64,000 nucleotides of DNA from Sphingobacterium sp. FBM7-1 (GTDB lineage: Bacteria > Bacteroidota > Bacteroidia > Sphingobacteriales > Sphingobacteriaceae): assembly GCF_020687765.1 (NCBI RefSeq), contig NZ_JAJEWJ010000003.1:248001-312000 (forward strand), written 5' to 3'. The position numbers and the translations under genes are program-made. The stretch's first letter is position 1, and each line of letters starts with the position of its first letter. Shown here in pieces: positions 10,801 through 18,919 of this stretch. Below the pieces are notes generated by a model. The model made no database searches, was not told the origin of the DNA, and worked only from the letters and a program-made list of their open reading frames with translations.

Positions 10801-10856
10801 GCAGTGGCCCCCATTAAACTCAATGCTACTCCTACACCATAAATTTTCTTATTCAT
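7824..10856 (-). CDS. Large periplasmic tetratricopeptide repeat protein
   Basis: A 1010-residue exported protein with an N-terminal signal peptide (hydrophobic to about residue 22, then QQTAWQQ) followed almost entirely by TPR-like helical pairs, for example YQIGYIAYRLKDYEKAITELEKL-type units and FEIPYTYFLMGDHDGAIEGL. Such arrays are protein-binding scaffolds. It is first in the leftward run, 11 bp before the barrel gene, which suggests a periplasmic scaffold for the barrel and the TonB-like complex. Large TPR proteins of this kind beside ExbB/ExbD/TonB genes are seen in other Bacteroidota, but I know of no settled function. Confidence 0.85.
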   Translation of the reverse strand: MNKKIYGVGVALSLMGATAFGQQTAWQQINNAYKSGMELFERGKFSSAAKQFDRVEDVRTKSTLQLDETEELTLIKENVRFYQAICALELGDTNAESLFLKYIKDYPASANSKAAYFQIGRSYYAKKDYGKAIEWFEKIDSRNLAGAENVEYRFKLGYAKFMTGDYAASKPLFERLKDERGQYQEASIYYYAYLAYLDAEYKTALNEFERLDGSKAYENSYPYYITALYFLDKRYDDVLNYALPILDRTQQENETELFRIVAATYFIKGDLEKSKSYYDKFQAQDQGKTQNNQDSYQIGYIAYRLKDYEKAITELEKLNEPDAYYQSAMITLGDAFLKTGNKQSARNAFFRASKLDFDPELKEEGLFNYAKLSYELEFHQVALDATQEYLETYPRAERLEEAKTLLAEVLLSTKNYRAAVDILESIGKRGRDANAAYQKVTYYRGLEFYNERAFENAISMFMRSEANRYDEEIYALALYWKAEAMYEVRKYGEAVANFNKFMQLPAARKTDVYSYANYALAYAAFRNDRYNTAANYFSRFLATGGKDGLEVNTRNDAIARLGDSYFGTKNYGRAMEQYNRLISSNAASQDYALFQRGIIQGLQGDNKAKIATLNSVIQKYPKSNYADDVAFEIPYTYFLMGDHDGAIEGLKQMVEDYPRSSYVPRALVTIGLVQYNKNDNDEALKTFQRVVSQYAITDEAQQAMRSIENIYLDRDDATGYIRYATSTNIGDLSTAEQDAHTFSIAKTVFDRGNYQGAVEAINAYFDKFPKPIQEKHARFIRGESYARLGMDAEALHDFNIIMNDWTSAYTEQTLVSVARLHLKNNAYNEAVQVLRKLELTSEYKSNYGFAINNQLVSYYHIGDFVETLRYAELVKEHDKSSQEDIALAHLYAGKAYLATKKPADALNAFTMAASMSKTITGAEAKYLVAEQQLKAKQYDKAIASAFDISNTFASYDYWVAKGFILMADAYAGKGDDFQAKSTLESVIDNYDNDGDDVLQEAKSRLEKLNK

Positions 10857-10935
10857 ACTGATGAATTATTCAACAAAAAATCTTCGCATTACAACATGAA
10901 ATACCTCACCGAAAGGCTCAGCTCTTCAGGATACT

Positions 10936-10968
10936 AAATTATAACTAAACTTTCACGTTTTCCTCAAA
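10936..10968 (-). promoter_or_regulatory. Possible promoter of the TPR-barrel-ExbBD-TonB operon
   Basis: On the minus strand TTTG (10965-10968) is followed after 21 bp by TATAATTT (10936-10943), about 80 bp before the TPR start codon. The downstream element lacks the final TTTG form and the spacing is one base long, so this is a tentative match. Confidence 0.35.
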
Positions 10969-11016
10969 AGTTCTTAACATCTGTTGGTAACCACGCATTT
11001 ATAACGAACTTTTTAC

Positions 11017-11050
11017 CCAAAAAATATGCCCAACTTTTAAAAGCTGGGCA
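11017..11050 (-). terminator. Rho-independent terminator of pyrR-pyrB
   Basis: Read leftward, the hairpin has a 10-bp stem (UGCCCAGCUU paired with AAGUUGGGCA, one G-U pair) and a UUAA loop at 11027-11050, followed by UAUUUUUU. It lies about 90 bp after the pyrB stop. The wobble pair favours the minus strand as the one terminated. Confidence 0.85.
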
Positions 11051-11138
11051 CATCCCTATTTTTTAACATTTTTTGATCCGCATCATCGCTTCACGACTAC
11101 GTCCACACTCCGCCTATCGCTTTGAGTAGCAGCCATTT

Positions 11139-12077
11139 TTAGCCCCGTTTTCCGGCCAGTAGATAAAGTACAGCCATCCTTACAGCCACCCCATTTTCTA
11201 CCTGATCCAAAATAATAGAATGGTCGCTATCCGCCACATCCGACGTGATCTCTACCCCCCTATTAATAGGCCCCGGGTGCATAATCGTGATCTCTTTATC
11301 CAATGAATCCAGTAACGCTTTGTTTAAACCATACAGCATCGAATATTCCCGCAAGGAGGGGAAATAACCAATATCTTGGCGTTCGAGCTGAATACGCAGC
11401 ATATTCGCCACATCACACCACTGCAACGCCTTGCGTAAGTCATGCTCTACCTTAACCCCGAGCGAACGGATATATTTCGGGATAAGCGTTGTCGGTCCGC
11501 ACACCATCACCTCCGCCCCTTGCTTTTGCAAACAAAGAATATTGGATAGCGCCACGCGCGAATGCAATATATCACCGATAATCGCCACTTTACGTCCGGC
11601 CACATCCCCAAATCGCTCCCGGATAGAAAAAGAATCCAACAAGGCTTGCGTAGGATGTTCATGCGCGCCATCGCCCGCATTGACGATCTGTGCATCTATA
11701 TGTTTACTCAAGAAAACACCTGCACCTGCATACGGATGACGCATAACGATCATATCGACTTTCATCGCCAAGATGTTATTCACCGTATCAATGAGGGTCT
11801 CTCCTTTACTAACCGACGAAGACGATGCAGCAAAATTGATCGTATCCGCAGAAAGACGCTTTTCGGCCAATTCGAAAGATAAACGTGTACGGGTAGAATT
11901 TTCGAAAAAGACGTTAGCTATCGTAATATCCCGCAGAGAAGGTACTTTCTTTATAGGACGATTCAACACCTCTTTAAAATTTGCCGCCGTATCCAGGATA
12001 AGTTGAATATCATTTTCATTCAAATCCTTTATGCCTAGAAGATGTCTTGTACTTAGCTGCTCGATTGTAGTTGACAT
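11139..12077 (-). CDS. pyrB: Aspartate carbamoyltransferase catalytic chain
   Basis: Cytosolic enzyme of pyrimidine synthesis that joins carbamoyl phosphate and aspartate to N-carbamoylaspartate. The carbamoyl-phosphate loop STRTR (61-65), GDGAHEHPTQALLD and HPGPINRGVE are intact; the length of 312 residues is normal. It follows pyrR with a 22-bp gap, forming a two-gene pyrimidine operon that ends in a clear terminator. The layout resembles Gram-positive pyrR-pyrB pairs; no pyrI regulatory subunit is in this window. Confidence 0.97.
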   Translation of the reverse strand: MSTTIEQLSTRHLLGIKDLNENDIQLILDTAANFKEVLNRPIKKVPSLRDITIANVFFENSTRTRLSFELAEKRLSADTINFAASSSSVSKGETLIDTVNNILAMKVDMIVMRHPYAGAGVFLSKHIDAQIVNAGDGAHEHPTQALLDSFSIRERFGDVAGRKVAIIGDILHSRVALSNILCLQKQGAEVMVCGPTTLIPKYIRSLGVKVEHDLRKALQWCDVANMLRIQLERQDIGYFPSLREYSMLYGLNKALLDSLDKEITIMHPGPINRGVEITSDVADSDHSIILDQVENGVAVRMAVLYLLAGKRG

Positions 12078-12099
12078 GTTATGAAAATTTTCTCTCGCT

Positions 12100-12645
12100 T
12101 TATTTCTTCTCTGTAATCAGCTCCACACTATCGGCTCCATCAATCTCTTCCCAACTCACGATCACTTTTTGTGAATCAATAGAATCCACCTGTATGCCGA
12201 TATAATCCGGCTGGATAGGTATCTGTCGAGAAAAGCGACGATCCACGAGCACCAACAACTCCATCTTGCTCGGTCTGCCGAAGGCCTGCATCGCATCCAT
12301 CGCCGAGCGGATTGTCCGACCCGTCCACAGGACATCATCAATCAAAATAACTTCCTTATCATCGACCATGAAAGTAATATCTGTGCTATTGGCGATCAGT
12401 GGGTTGGTGCCTTTCATTCGAAAATCATCCCGGTAAAACGTAATATCCAAAATACCCAGCTGCACGTCGACCCCCGTCATTTCCTGCAATTCCTTTTGGA
12501 TACGTTTTGCCAAGTAAGTGCCCCGGGGTTGGATCCCGATGAGTACCGCATTGGAAAAATCGCAGTGATTCTCAATCAGTTGCTGGCACAGACGCCGGAT
12601 GGTGATCTGAAATTTAGCCCCTTCTAATAAAATAGATTGCTTCAT
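12100..12645 (-). CDS. pyrR: PyrR: pyrimidine operon regulator / uracil phosphoribosyltransferase
   Basis: A 181-residue phosphoribosyltransferase-fold protein. The PRPP-binding motif VILIDDVLWTGRTIRSAMDAM and the segment LVDRRFSRQIPIQPDYIG match PyrR. In Bacillus it binds pyr mRNA and controls attenuation. No clear antiterminator/terminator pair is visible in the short leader here, so regulation of this operon by PyrR is not shown; it may act mainly in uracil salvage. First gene of pyrR-pyrB. Confidence 0.93.
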   Translation of the reverse strand: MKQSILLEGAKFQITIRRLCQQLIENHCDFSNAVLIGIQPRGTYLAKRIQKELQEMTGVDVQLGILDITFYRDDFRMKGTNPLIANSTDITFMVDDKEVILIDDVLWTGRTIRSAMDAMQAFGRPSKMELLVLVDRRFSRQIPIQPDYIGIQVDSIDSQKVIVSWEEIDGADSVELITEKK

Positions 12646-12695
12646 TTTGAGAATATTTACGCAAAAATAAGGTATTTTTTGTGCTTTTCCTGTTT

Positions 12696-15600
12696 TTATT
12701 CACCCGCTTGCTCAAAATAATGCCGGTACGAATTGTACAACGCATCGGCCTGTTTCTGCAATTCCGGCTGGTTAACTTCGTCCAACAACTGTTTATAGCG
12801 TTGAATCGATGCCAAACCAAAACGCATATTTCTATACTCCAAGTTAGATTTCGCCTCCGAAACCGCTTCGTAATACCGCATATTCTCCTGGATAAATGTC
12901 AAGTTGCGCTGGGTAATCTCGTTCGCTTTTTCAGCTTCCCCCACCTCATACATAACGCTTAATAGTGGAACATAGCCCATCACTTCCGACATCAAATACG
13001 CTCTCTTCGGCATATTTTCATAGGCATTCACGACCATTTGCTTAGCCTTATCCGTTTCACCAGCCGCCAGAAGCTGCTGTGCAGGCTGACCATATATAGA
13101 ACCTACATACATACTGATATAGCGGTAAGAATCCGGATCGATATACGAAGCATCGCTGATATTACCCCAAGAGAATTTATTCATGACATTATCGTAAATT
13201 TGATCGATATGCTCAATCGTTGTGGGGTCGCCCTCTTGCAATCCTAAATCAATCGGCATCAACCGATACGCAAAGCCCTCATTGACCAAGTATCTATCCA
13301 AACCTATATAGTTACTCTCCGGTGTCGTGATGGTATAATATACCGGGCGTTCCCAGTTATTATTCGCCAAAATAGCTAACATAGAAAGCTCCGCGCGGCT
13401 TACATAGTTTTGGCTATACGTCCAGCGCATTGTATCGGTAATAGCCGATTCCCATTCTTTAGGAACCACATTATTCGCCAAAACCGCCTGCTTATCCACC
13501 GCCAGTTCCATTTTTTTGGTAGGCAATACATTCACCATTTCCCCACTCTGCAACTGCGCTTTATTTTGCGGATTGTCCGATAGCATAACCTTCAAAAGGT
13601 CTTGCACCGGCACATAACCCGGAATGTTGTAATCCTGATAATAGATCACATCGCGCACCCCATCCTTAATTAGTTCGGGGTCGATATTGATCGGCAACGC
13701 ATCCGCGTCGTTCACCTTTTTCATCATCTGCTTCATGTACCAATCCGCGCTCAGCAAACTTAGATTGACCACCCGTACGTCTGTCCGGAACCCTTCCACC
13801 TCTTGCACATACCAGAGCGGATACGTATCGTTATCGCCATAACTAAACAAAATCGCATTTGGCGCACAAGACTCCAGATAATTACGAGCCATATCCCGCG
13901 CCAATGATTTCTCCGAGCGGTTATGATCATCGTAGTTCTGCGCGATCAAGATCACCGGCCCAGCCAAAATACCAGCCGCTGCCGCCACATATCCCGCCAC
14001 TTTTGCATTGGTTTTCTTGCGTAGAAAATCGGCAATCGCCAACACACCCAAGCCTATCCAGATACTGAATGCATAGAAGGAACCCGCATACGCATAGTCT
14101 CGCTCGCGCGGTTGCAAAGGGTTTTGATTGAGGTATAGCACAATCGCGATCCCGGTAAAGAAAAACAACAGCCCCACGACGCCCGCATCCCGCTGCCGCT
14201 TGCCAAAATGCCAGAACGCCCCCAACAAACCTAAAATAAGCGGAAGGAAAAAGTAAGTATTGCGAGAAGGATCCGTCTTCGCAGAGGTTGGCAGCACATC
14301 CTGTCCACCCACCAACATGTTATCAATCGGTTTAACCCCACTGATCCAATTGCCTTCTGTAAACGAACCATGCCCCTGCTGATCGTTCTGCCTACCGGCA
14401 AAGTTCCACAAGAAATACCGGCCGTACATATGTCCGATCTGATAGCCGAAGAAGAATTTCAGGTTATCGGCAAACGTCGGCGCATCATTCGGCCCTAAGC
14501 CCAAATACTCCCGGTAGTACTCCGGGTGACCGCCTTTATCACTATAGATCCGGGGGAATATGGTTTCCCGCTCGTAGGTATAAACCGGGTTACGCTTCGC
14601 GACCACATACTTATCCCCATCCTTGCGGTATACTTTTTTACCATCTTCCACACCCGTTGGGCGCGCATCGAAAAATCTCCCTTTAAAAAGTGGCTCATCG
14701 CCGTATTGCTCCCGGTTCAGGTAGCTGAGAAAAGAAAAGGCGTTGTCCGGATCACTATTATTTAAGGTAGGATTTGCTTTTGCACGAATCATGATCATCG
14801 CAAAAGAACTATAGCCTAAAATAATAAAAGCCGTACTGATCATCGCGATGTTCAGCACATACTTCTTCTGTTTAACCGAGTAATAAATACCATACATCAG
14901 TGCCGCAACCAGCAACACAATAAAGAACGCTAAACCCGTACCAAAACCCAAGCCCAGTGTATTTACGAAAAACAAGTCAAAATAAGCCGCGATTTTAACG
15001 GAATATTGGATCACTCCCCATAGGATAAATCCCAATACCACTACGCCTAATGCCAAAGCCTTCAAAGCCCCCATACTGGTGCTTTCCTTCGCTTTCCGGA
15101 AATAGATCACCAAGGCGATTGCCGGGATAACCAATAAGTTCAATAAATGCACCCCGATAGACAGCCCCATCACATACGCGATAAGGATCAGCCATTTATC
15201 CGCCTGTGGCTCATCGGCACGGGCCTCCCACTTTAAGATCGCCCAAAAGACCACCGCCGTACACAGCGACGACATGGCGTAAACCTCAGATTCTACCGCA
15301 GAGAACCAAAACGTATCGGTAAAGGCATAGGCCAGCGCGCCGACTACGCCCGAGGCCATCACCGCAAATAATTGCGTTGCACTGAGGTCCGCATCACGCG
15401 AGGTCCCGACAAATAGTTTTCGGCCCAATGCCGTGATGGTCCAAAACAAAAAGAGGATCGTCAATCCACTACATACCGCCGATCCGATATTCATCCAAAA
15501 AGCAATCTGCGTCGTGTCACCCATTGCCAAATTGGAGAACAGGTTTTGTATCATCAGAAATAACGGTGCACCTGGTTGATGCACGATCTGCATTTTAAAA

Positions 15601-15725
15601 GCGGAAGCGATAAATTCACCACAATCCCACCAACTCACCGTACGTTCGACTGTCATGACATATACGGCCGTCGCAATGACCGCACATATCCATCCCAAAA
15701 GGTTATTAATCTTCTTGTAATCCAT
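12696..15725 (-). CDS. DUF2723 (TMEM260-like) membrane protein
   Basis: A 1009-residue polytopic protein. The N-terminal third has about ten transmembrane helices and the family signature around VSWWDCGEFIASAFKMQI with VHQPGAPLF (residues 30-55); acidic residues in the first loop (D34, E37) fit a GT-C-type glycosyltransferase. A second set of helices follows near 480-590, then a soluble C-terminal region with TPR-like helices. The eukaryotic relative TMEM260 is a protein O-mannosyltransferase, so a role in glycosylating exported proteins is likely, as Bacteroidota O-glycosylate periplasmic proteins. Acceptor and sugar are not readable. Monocistronic. Confidence 0.85.
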   Translation of the reverse strand: MDYKKINNLLGWICAVIATAVYVMTVERTVSWWDCGEFIASAFKMQIVHQPGAPLFLMIQNLFSNLAMGDTTQIAFWMNIGSAVCSGLTILFLFWTITALGRKLFVGTSRDADLSATQLFAVMASGVVGALAYAFTDTFWFSAVESEVYAMSSLCTAVVFWAILKWEARADEPQADKWLILIAYVMGLSIGVHLLNLLVIPAIALVIYFRKAKESTSMGALKALALGVVVLGFILWGVIQYSVKIAAYFDLFFVNTLGLGFGTGLAFFIVLLVAALMYGIYYSVKQKKYVLNIAMISTAFIILGYSSFAMIMIRAKANPTLNNSDPDNAFSFLSYLNREQYGDEPLFKGRFFDARPTGVEDGKKVYRKDGDKYVVAKRNPVYTYERETIFPRIYSDKGGHPEYYREYLGLGPNDAPTFADNLKFFFGYQIGHMYGRYFLWNFAGRQNDQQGHGSFTEGNWISGVKPIDNMLVGGQDVLPTSAKTDPSRNTYFFLPLILGLLGAFWHFGKRQRDAGVVGLLFFFTGIAIVLYLNQNPLQPRERDYAYAGSFYAFSIWIGLGVLAIADFLRKKTNAKVAGYVAAAAGILAGPVILIAQNYDDHNRSEKSLARDMARNYLESCAPNAILFSYGDNDTYPLWYVQEVEGFRTDVRVVNLSLLSADWYMKQMMKKVNDADALPINIDPELIKDGVRDVIYYQDYNIPGYVPVQDLLKVMLSDNPQNKAQLQSGEMVNVLPTKKMELAVDKQAVLANNVVPKEWESAITDTMRWTYSQNYVSRAELSMLAILANNNWERPVYYTITTPESNYIGLDRYLVNEGFAYRLMPIDLGLQEGDPTTIEHIDQIYDNVMNKFSWGNISDASYIDPDSYRYISMYVGSIYGQPAQQLLAAGETDKAKQMVVNAYENMPKRAYLMSEVMGYVPLLSVMYEVGEAEKANEITQRNLTFIQENMRYYEAVSEAKSNLEYRNMRFGLASIQRYKQLLDEVNQPELQKQADALYNSYRHYFEQAGE

Positions 15726-15914
15726 TCTATAACGAGATAAGGTTATTCTAAAAATACGCTCCGAAAATAGCGAATACTAACCGACTATTAAATAATATTT
15801 GCACATTTTAACGTAGTTTGTTACAAATCCAGGCGCAATTCGGCGCTGGGCAAGCTTCCTTGAAAAAATATTCCATTGAGAATCAGCCAGCATAAAGGAT
15901 TTTAGCTATTTTAT

Positions 15915-15945
15915 TTTGCAAGTTTTAAAAACTGCTGTATATTTG
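15915..15945 (+). promoter_or_regulatory. Promoter of tRNA-Gln
   Basis: TTTG (15915-15918), 19-bp spacer, TATATTTG (15938-15945), an excellent match to the Bacteroidota consensus. It ends 36 bp before the tRNA. Confidence 0.8.
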
Positions 15946-15981
15946 CATCGTCAAAACAGAAACAACCTGTCTGACAAAGTT

Positions 15982-16052
15982 TGTCCCATAGTATAAGGGT
16001 AGTACAAGTGATTTTGGTTCATTTAGTCTTGGTTCGAATCCAGGTGGGACAA
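15982..16052 (+). tRNA. tRNA-Gln (anticodon TTG)
   Basis: A 71-nt cloverleaf can be folded by hand: acceptor stem TGTCCCA (15982-15988) with TGGGACA (16045-16051), an anticodon stem AGTGA/TCATT around the loop TTTTGGT (anticodon TTG), and a T-arm CTTGG-TTCGAAT-CCAGG. CCA is not encoded. It has its own promoter and terminator. The DNA downstream is rich in gene fragments, so the gene may also have served as an integration site. Confidence 0.95.
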
Positions 16053-16060
16053 CAAAAAAA

Positions 16061-16087
16061 GAGCGCATAAAATTTGCGCTCTTTTTT
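16061..16087 (+). terminator. Terminator after tRNA-Gln, usable from both sides
   Basis: GAGCGCA (16061-16067) pairs with TGCGCTC (16075-16081) around a 7-nt loop, followed by six T. A run of A before the stem means it can also stop leftward transcription of the small gene ending at 16101. Confidence 0.88.
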
Positions 16088-16100
16088 ATTTGAGGTATAT

Positions 16101-16298
16101 TCATCGCTTCTTTTTAATCGGCGCCAGCAATAAATAAAAGATCCAGGCGAACCAAGATATAAACACTACCGCCAGCAGCCACGCTAATTTCTCACTTCCA
16201 GTGGTTTTACGGGAACTCATAATGACTAATATCGGCAACAACCACACCAAACCGATTATTCCCAAAACCACTAATATCGTAATCGCTGAATCATCCAT
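16101..16298 (-). CDS. PLDc_N (phospholipase D-nuclease N-terminal) small membrane protein
   Basis: A 65-residue protein with two transmembrane segments (about 7-27 and 36-58) and a basic tail ending KKKR. The SSRKTTGSEKLAWLLAVVFISW segment, in two parts around the loop, resembles the stand-alone PLDc_N domain (PF13396) often attached to cardiolipin synthases. No catalytic domain is present. Such short proteins are common in Bacteroidota and their role is unknown. Confidence 0.8.
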   Translation of the reverse strand: MDDSAITILVVLGIIGLVWLLPILVIMSSRKTTGSEKLAWLLAVVFISWFAWIFYLLLAPIKKKR

Positions 16299-16375
16299 TT
16301 TAAATCATTTATAACCTTAACATAAGCCATCAGCTCTACGTAAACACCTGATAGCCTGATAAAGATAAGAAATTG

Positions 16376-16585
16376 CTAACGCATTTTACGAATAACCAAA
16401 AAGATTCCGATGATCAGCGCCACAGCTGCGACAAAAGCAAAGCGCCACAGCCCGCTCGCCGTATTATTTCGCTGTGTTTCCGTCTCGCTAGACCGTACCC
16501 TTCCCACGCTATCCGAGCTACGTTGTTCCTGCCGATGGTTCACCCGAACTTCCCAACCCAATAACCGCCCGGACAAGGTATGCAA
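16376..16585 (-). pseudogene. Unrecognised C-terminal fragment with a membrane anchor
   Basis: A leftward frame ending at 16376 that stays open beyond 16585 (through HPDSG, RIRFRYH and further) without a convincing start codon. It has a soluble part followed by one hydrophobic helix (LWRFAFVAAVALIIGIFLVI) and a basic end, like the C terminus of a tail-anchored protein. Its upstream end runs into the antisense of the HTH fragment on the other strand, so it is probably a truncated remnant. I do not recognise the family. Confidence 0.3.
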
Positions 16586-16653
16586 ACCACTATCCGGATG
16601 GTAACGAAAACGTATCCGGCCGACTAATTGATGTCGGTACGCCGGCTGAGTGT

Positions 16654-16857
16654 GATAAACAACCGAATATAAGCGAACTCGATGGGCTATTAACGCGAAA
16701 GGAAGTGATGAGTTTGTTGAACATCGCGAAATGCACTTATACGCGATGGATTGAACAGGGGATCTTAGTTCCCAGAATATTTGGCAAACGACATTTCTTT
16801 TCAGAAGCAGATCTTGGCCGTGCGATGAAAGAGAGTATTCGTAAAGGTAAACGATGA
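16654..16857 (+). pseudogene. 5'-truncated helix-turn-helix (excisionase-like) gene
   Basis: The rightward frame ending at 16857 encodes LLTRKEVMSLLNIAKCTYT and then RWIEQGILVPRIFGKRHFF, a MerR/excisionase-type HTH like the one at 51642 in the conjugative element. No ATG, GTG or TTG in frame gives a plausible start, and the upstream DNA belongs to a different sequence, so the gene has lost its 5' end. It marks a decayed mobile element next to tRNA-Gln. Confidence 0.65.
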
Positions 16858-16918
16858 TAAAACGGCGACCTTGTTCGTTGTTTTAGGGTAAGGGGAAATA
16901 TCCATATTGGGGTGTTTC

Positions 16919-17395
16919 CCCTTCGTTTTGCCGTCCTTCCGTACGATTTCGCCGGACATCCTAACAATTTCGTTGCCCTTCCCAGGCATTCTTCCGCCCT
17001 ACAAAGTCATCGGGATGGCCAACCAGGACGAACTTCCGTCCTTCCGGGTCACACTTCCGTCCTTCCAAGCCTCACGAATGGGCATGCCGGTCAAATAGCT
17101 GCCCATCTGGATCGTTTATTCGTTGTTTTCGCCCATGCTCCGGCCATGGAAAATGATACGGGTGTACAACCGTCTTAAACAGATGTCCTTCCGTACCCTT
17201 TGGTTGTCCGTCCGCTGCAAATTTCCGTCCTACAAAGTGACAAGGATGGCTATCCGTCTTGAACTTCTGTTCATCCAGCTCATTTTTCCGTCCGGCGAAG
17301 TCATACTTCCGTCCGGCAAAGTGACACATCCATCCGGGAGAATGAGGACTTCATTGTCCTCATTAGGGCTCATTAGTCCTCAAATGTCCTCATTT
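16919..17395. repeat. Field of degenerate short repeats (TTCCGTCC-type)
   Basis: A non-coding stretch built from imperfect copies of a short unit. Two 28-bp copies (16992-17019 and 17223-17250) share 23 bases; two 21-bp copies lie head to tail (17286-17306 and 17307-17327, starting TTCCGTCCGGC); further TTCCGTCC or CCGTCC cores are scattered between. The last 55 bp carry three copies of GTCCTCA. On the minus strand the units spell repeated peptides of the HFAGRK/DFAGRK type, but no long frame survives. Spacing is irregular, unlike CRISPR. It lies between the HTH fragment and the Fic gene. Confidence 0.6.
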
Positions 17396-17472
17396 TCCGT
17401 CAAAATTTTCGGACTCGGGACACCTTTGTTTCACAGCGAGGGAATGGGCCCTGGTGCTAAAAGCAAAATGTT

Positions 17473-17613
17473 ATGAACATTAAACAACAGTATCCACCCG
17501 ACGAACTACATGTTTTTCACAAGCCACAAATGAGCGTGGGACAAACACTTGGCTTCATTATGCCGTTATCATGGCGTCATTGGCGTTATATTGGAACGAC
17601 CGCCCTTTGCTAG
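17473..17613 (+). other. Short open frame, 46 codons, unknown
   Basis: ATG at 17473 to TAG at 17613 encodes a 46-residue peptide (begins MNIKQQYPPDELHVFHK). I recognise no family. It could be the 5' end of a truncated mobile-element gene or chance coding. Confidence 0.2.
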
Positions 17614-17641
17614 TCCGGAAATAGGAAGGGTTATTTAATCG

Positions 17642-18430
17642 TTAGTTTTCCTCGTAATAATAGGAATAGTCAATTCCCTTCATAAACATTTCTCGGCTGT
17701 GAATATCGTCTGTTAATGCGTCTGACAAGGTTGCCTTAAAAATTTCGCTATCGATTACGCTTTTTATCATGGCTTGATGGTAGTTGCTTTTTGAAATTTT
17801 ACTCCAATCAACACATTTTTTTAATTCCTTTTTGAGCATAAGGTTTAACCAGATACGTGTACTTCTGCCGTTACCTTCCATAAAGGGGTGAGCAATATTC
17901 ATTTCCACATATTTGTCTACGATTTGATCAAATGTATTATCTGGCATGGCTTCTATTTCTTGCAGCGTATTGGGTAGGAATTGCGCCATCGCGAACTGAA
18001 ATCCGCCTTTAGCGATATTCTTAGTGCGTATCTGACCAGCAAAATCATATAACCCGCCAAACAAATAGGCATGTATCTGTTGTAAACTTTTTACGGTACC
18101 TATTTCAATGTTATCGATAAATGAGCTTTCGAATAAGGCATAGGCTTTATGTTTACTTTTACCGTCGATAGTTTCGTCGCTGTAAGTAAACCATTCGATA
18201 AAGCGGTTTGCTTTGGTTGCGGGAAAAGTTTTTCCCAGTGCGATGATACCATCGTAGTCTAGTACATCGGTCTTATATCGTTTACCGTCTGCTGCAAGTA
18301 GTTTCAGTTGGGTAGTGGCACTAACCAACTGATTGTCCTCTTTCTTTAATTTCGCTTTGAGGTATTTCCAATAGTTCCGTGTTTTGGTATAATCGTCCTG
18401 GTCAGTCAGCACCGCCACGATGTCCAACAC
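17642..18430 (-). CDS. Fic-domain protein with an N-terminal Bro-N-like segment
   Basis: A 262-residue protein. Residues 1-80 ([38 protein letters not shown]) resemble the Bro-N/antirepressor domain of phage and DinD-like proteins; residues 105-250 are a Fic domain with the active motif HPFMEGNGR (H181). Fic enzymes transfer AMP or other nucleotides to target proteins. The frame can be read back to a stop just upstream ([13 protein letters not shown]), but no start codon lies there, so GTG at 18430 is used and the Bro-N part looks about 20 residues short. No antitoxin gene or inhibitory helix is obvious beside it. It lies in a scar zone and may be inactive. Confidence 0.75.
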   Translation of the reverse strand: MLDIVAVLTDQDDYTKTRNYWKYLKAKLKKEDNQLVSATTQLKLLAADGKRYKTDVLDYDGIIALGKTFPATKANRFIEWFTYSDETIDGKSKHKAYALFESSFIDNIEIGTVKSLQQIHAYLFGGLYDFAGQIRTKNIAKGGFQFAMAQFLPNTLQEIEAMPDNTFDQIVDKYVEMNIAHPFMEGNGRSTRIWLNLMLKKELKKCVDWSKISKSNYHQAMIKSVIDSEIFKATLSDALTDDIHSREMFMKGIDYSYYYEEN

Positions 18431-18540
18431 CGAAAACCACCGTTTGTTCTTCTTCCCATAATAATGTCAATCATTAGGGAGAAACGGGGAGTTTTTTGTG
18501 TTGTGATAAGAGTTAAAAAGAGTTTAGTGCACAAAATATC

Positions 18541-18738
18541 CAGGAGGCGGATAGCCCGTTGTGGAATGTGAAAGAACTTGTCATAGACATCGTTATAACC
18601 CACGGAAACGAGGCTTGTGCAAATGGTCGTGTAGTGACATCAGATGATCTTAAATTCGGGTTTTGCAATTTGTATATATTTAAAGGCTTTAAGGAGACGC
18701 TCTTAAAATCTATACAAACATACCTTATTGGGGTTTGA
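18541..18738 (+). pseudogene. SnoaL/NTF2-like protein, C-terminal fragment
   Basis: The frame ending at 18738 encodes SPLWNVKELVIDIVITHG and then FGFCNLYIFKG with ETLLKSIQTYLIGV, which matches the last 60 residues of Bacteroidota SnoaL-like/NTF2-fold proteins. No start codon or N-terminal half is present, so this is a truncated remnant. Confidence 0.55.
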
Positions 18739-18919
18739 AAAAGCATCTTTCGGAGCGTCTCGCATCAACAAAATAGTGGTTTTTGGGGATAGGGACATTC
18801 CTTTATTTTCTACACTTTTGTATAAGAGGTCTGGTCCTCTCTATGAGATATTTGTGTCTATGAATAAATTCGTCGCTTTAATATAGCTATGGGTTAAGTC
18901 GACCAAAACACGTCATCCT

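Noticed and set aside
12600..12700. PyrR-responsive attenuator before pyrR
   Set aside because: The leader is only about 50 bp, and no terminator/antiterminator hairpin pair can be drawn.
17072..17329. Leftward frame of 85 codons in the repeat field as a gene
   Set aside because: It is made of the degenerate repeat units, lacks a recognisable domain and is interrupted relative to neighbouring repeat copies.
16919..17395. CRISPR array
   Set aside because: Repeat copies are imperfect, unequal in length and irregularly spaced, and no cas genes are near.
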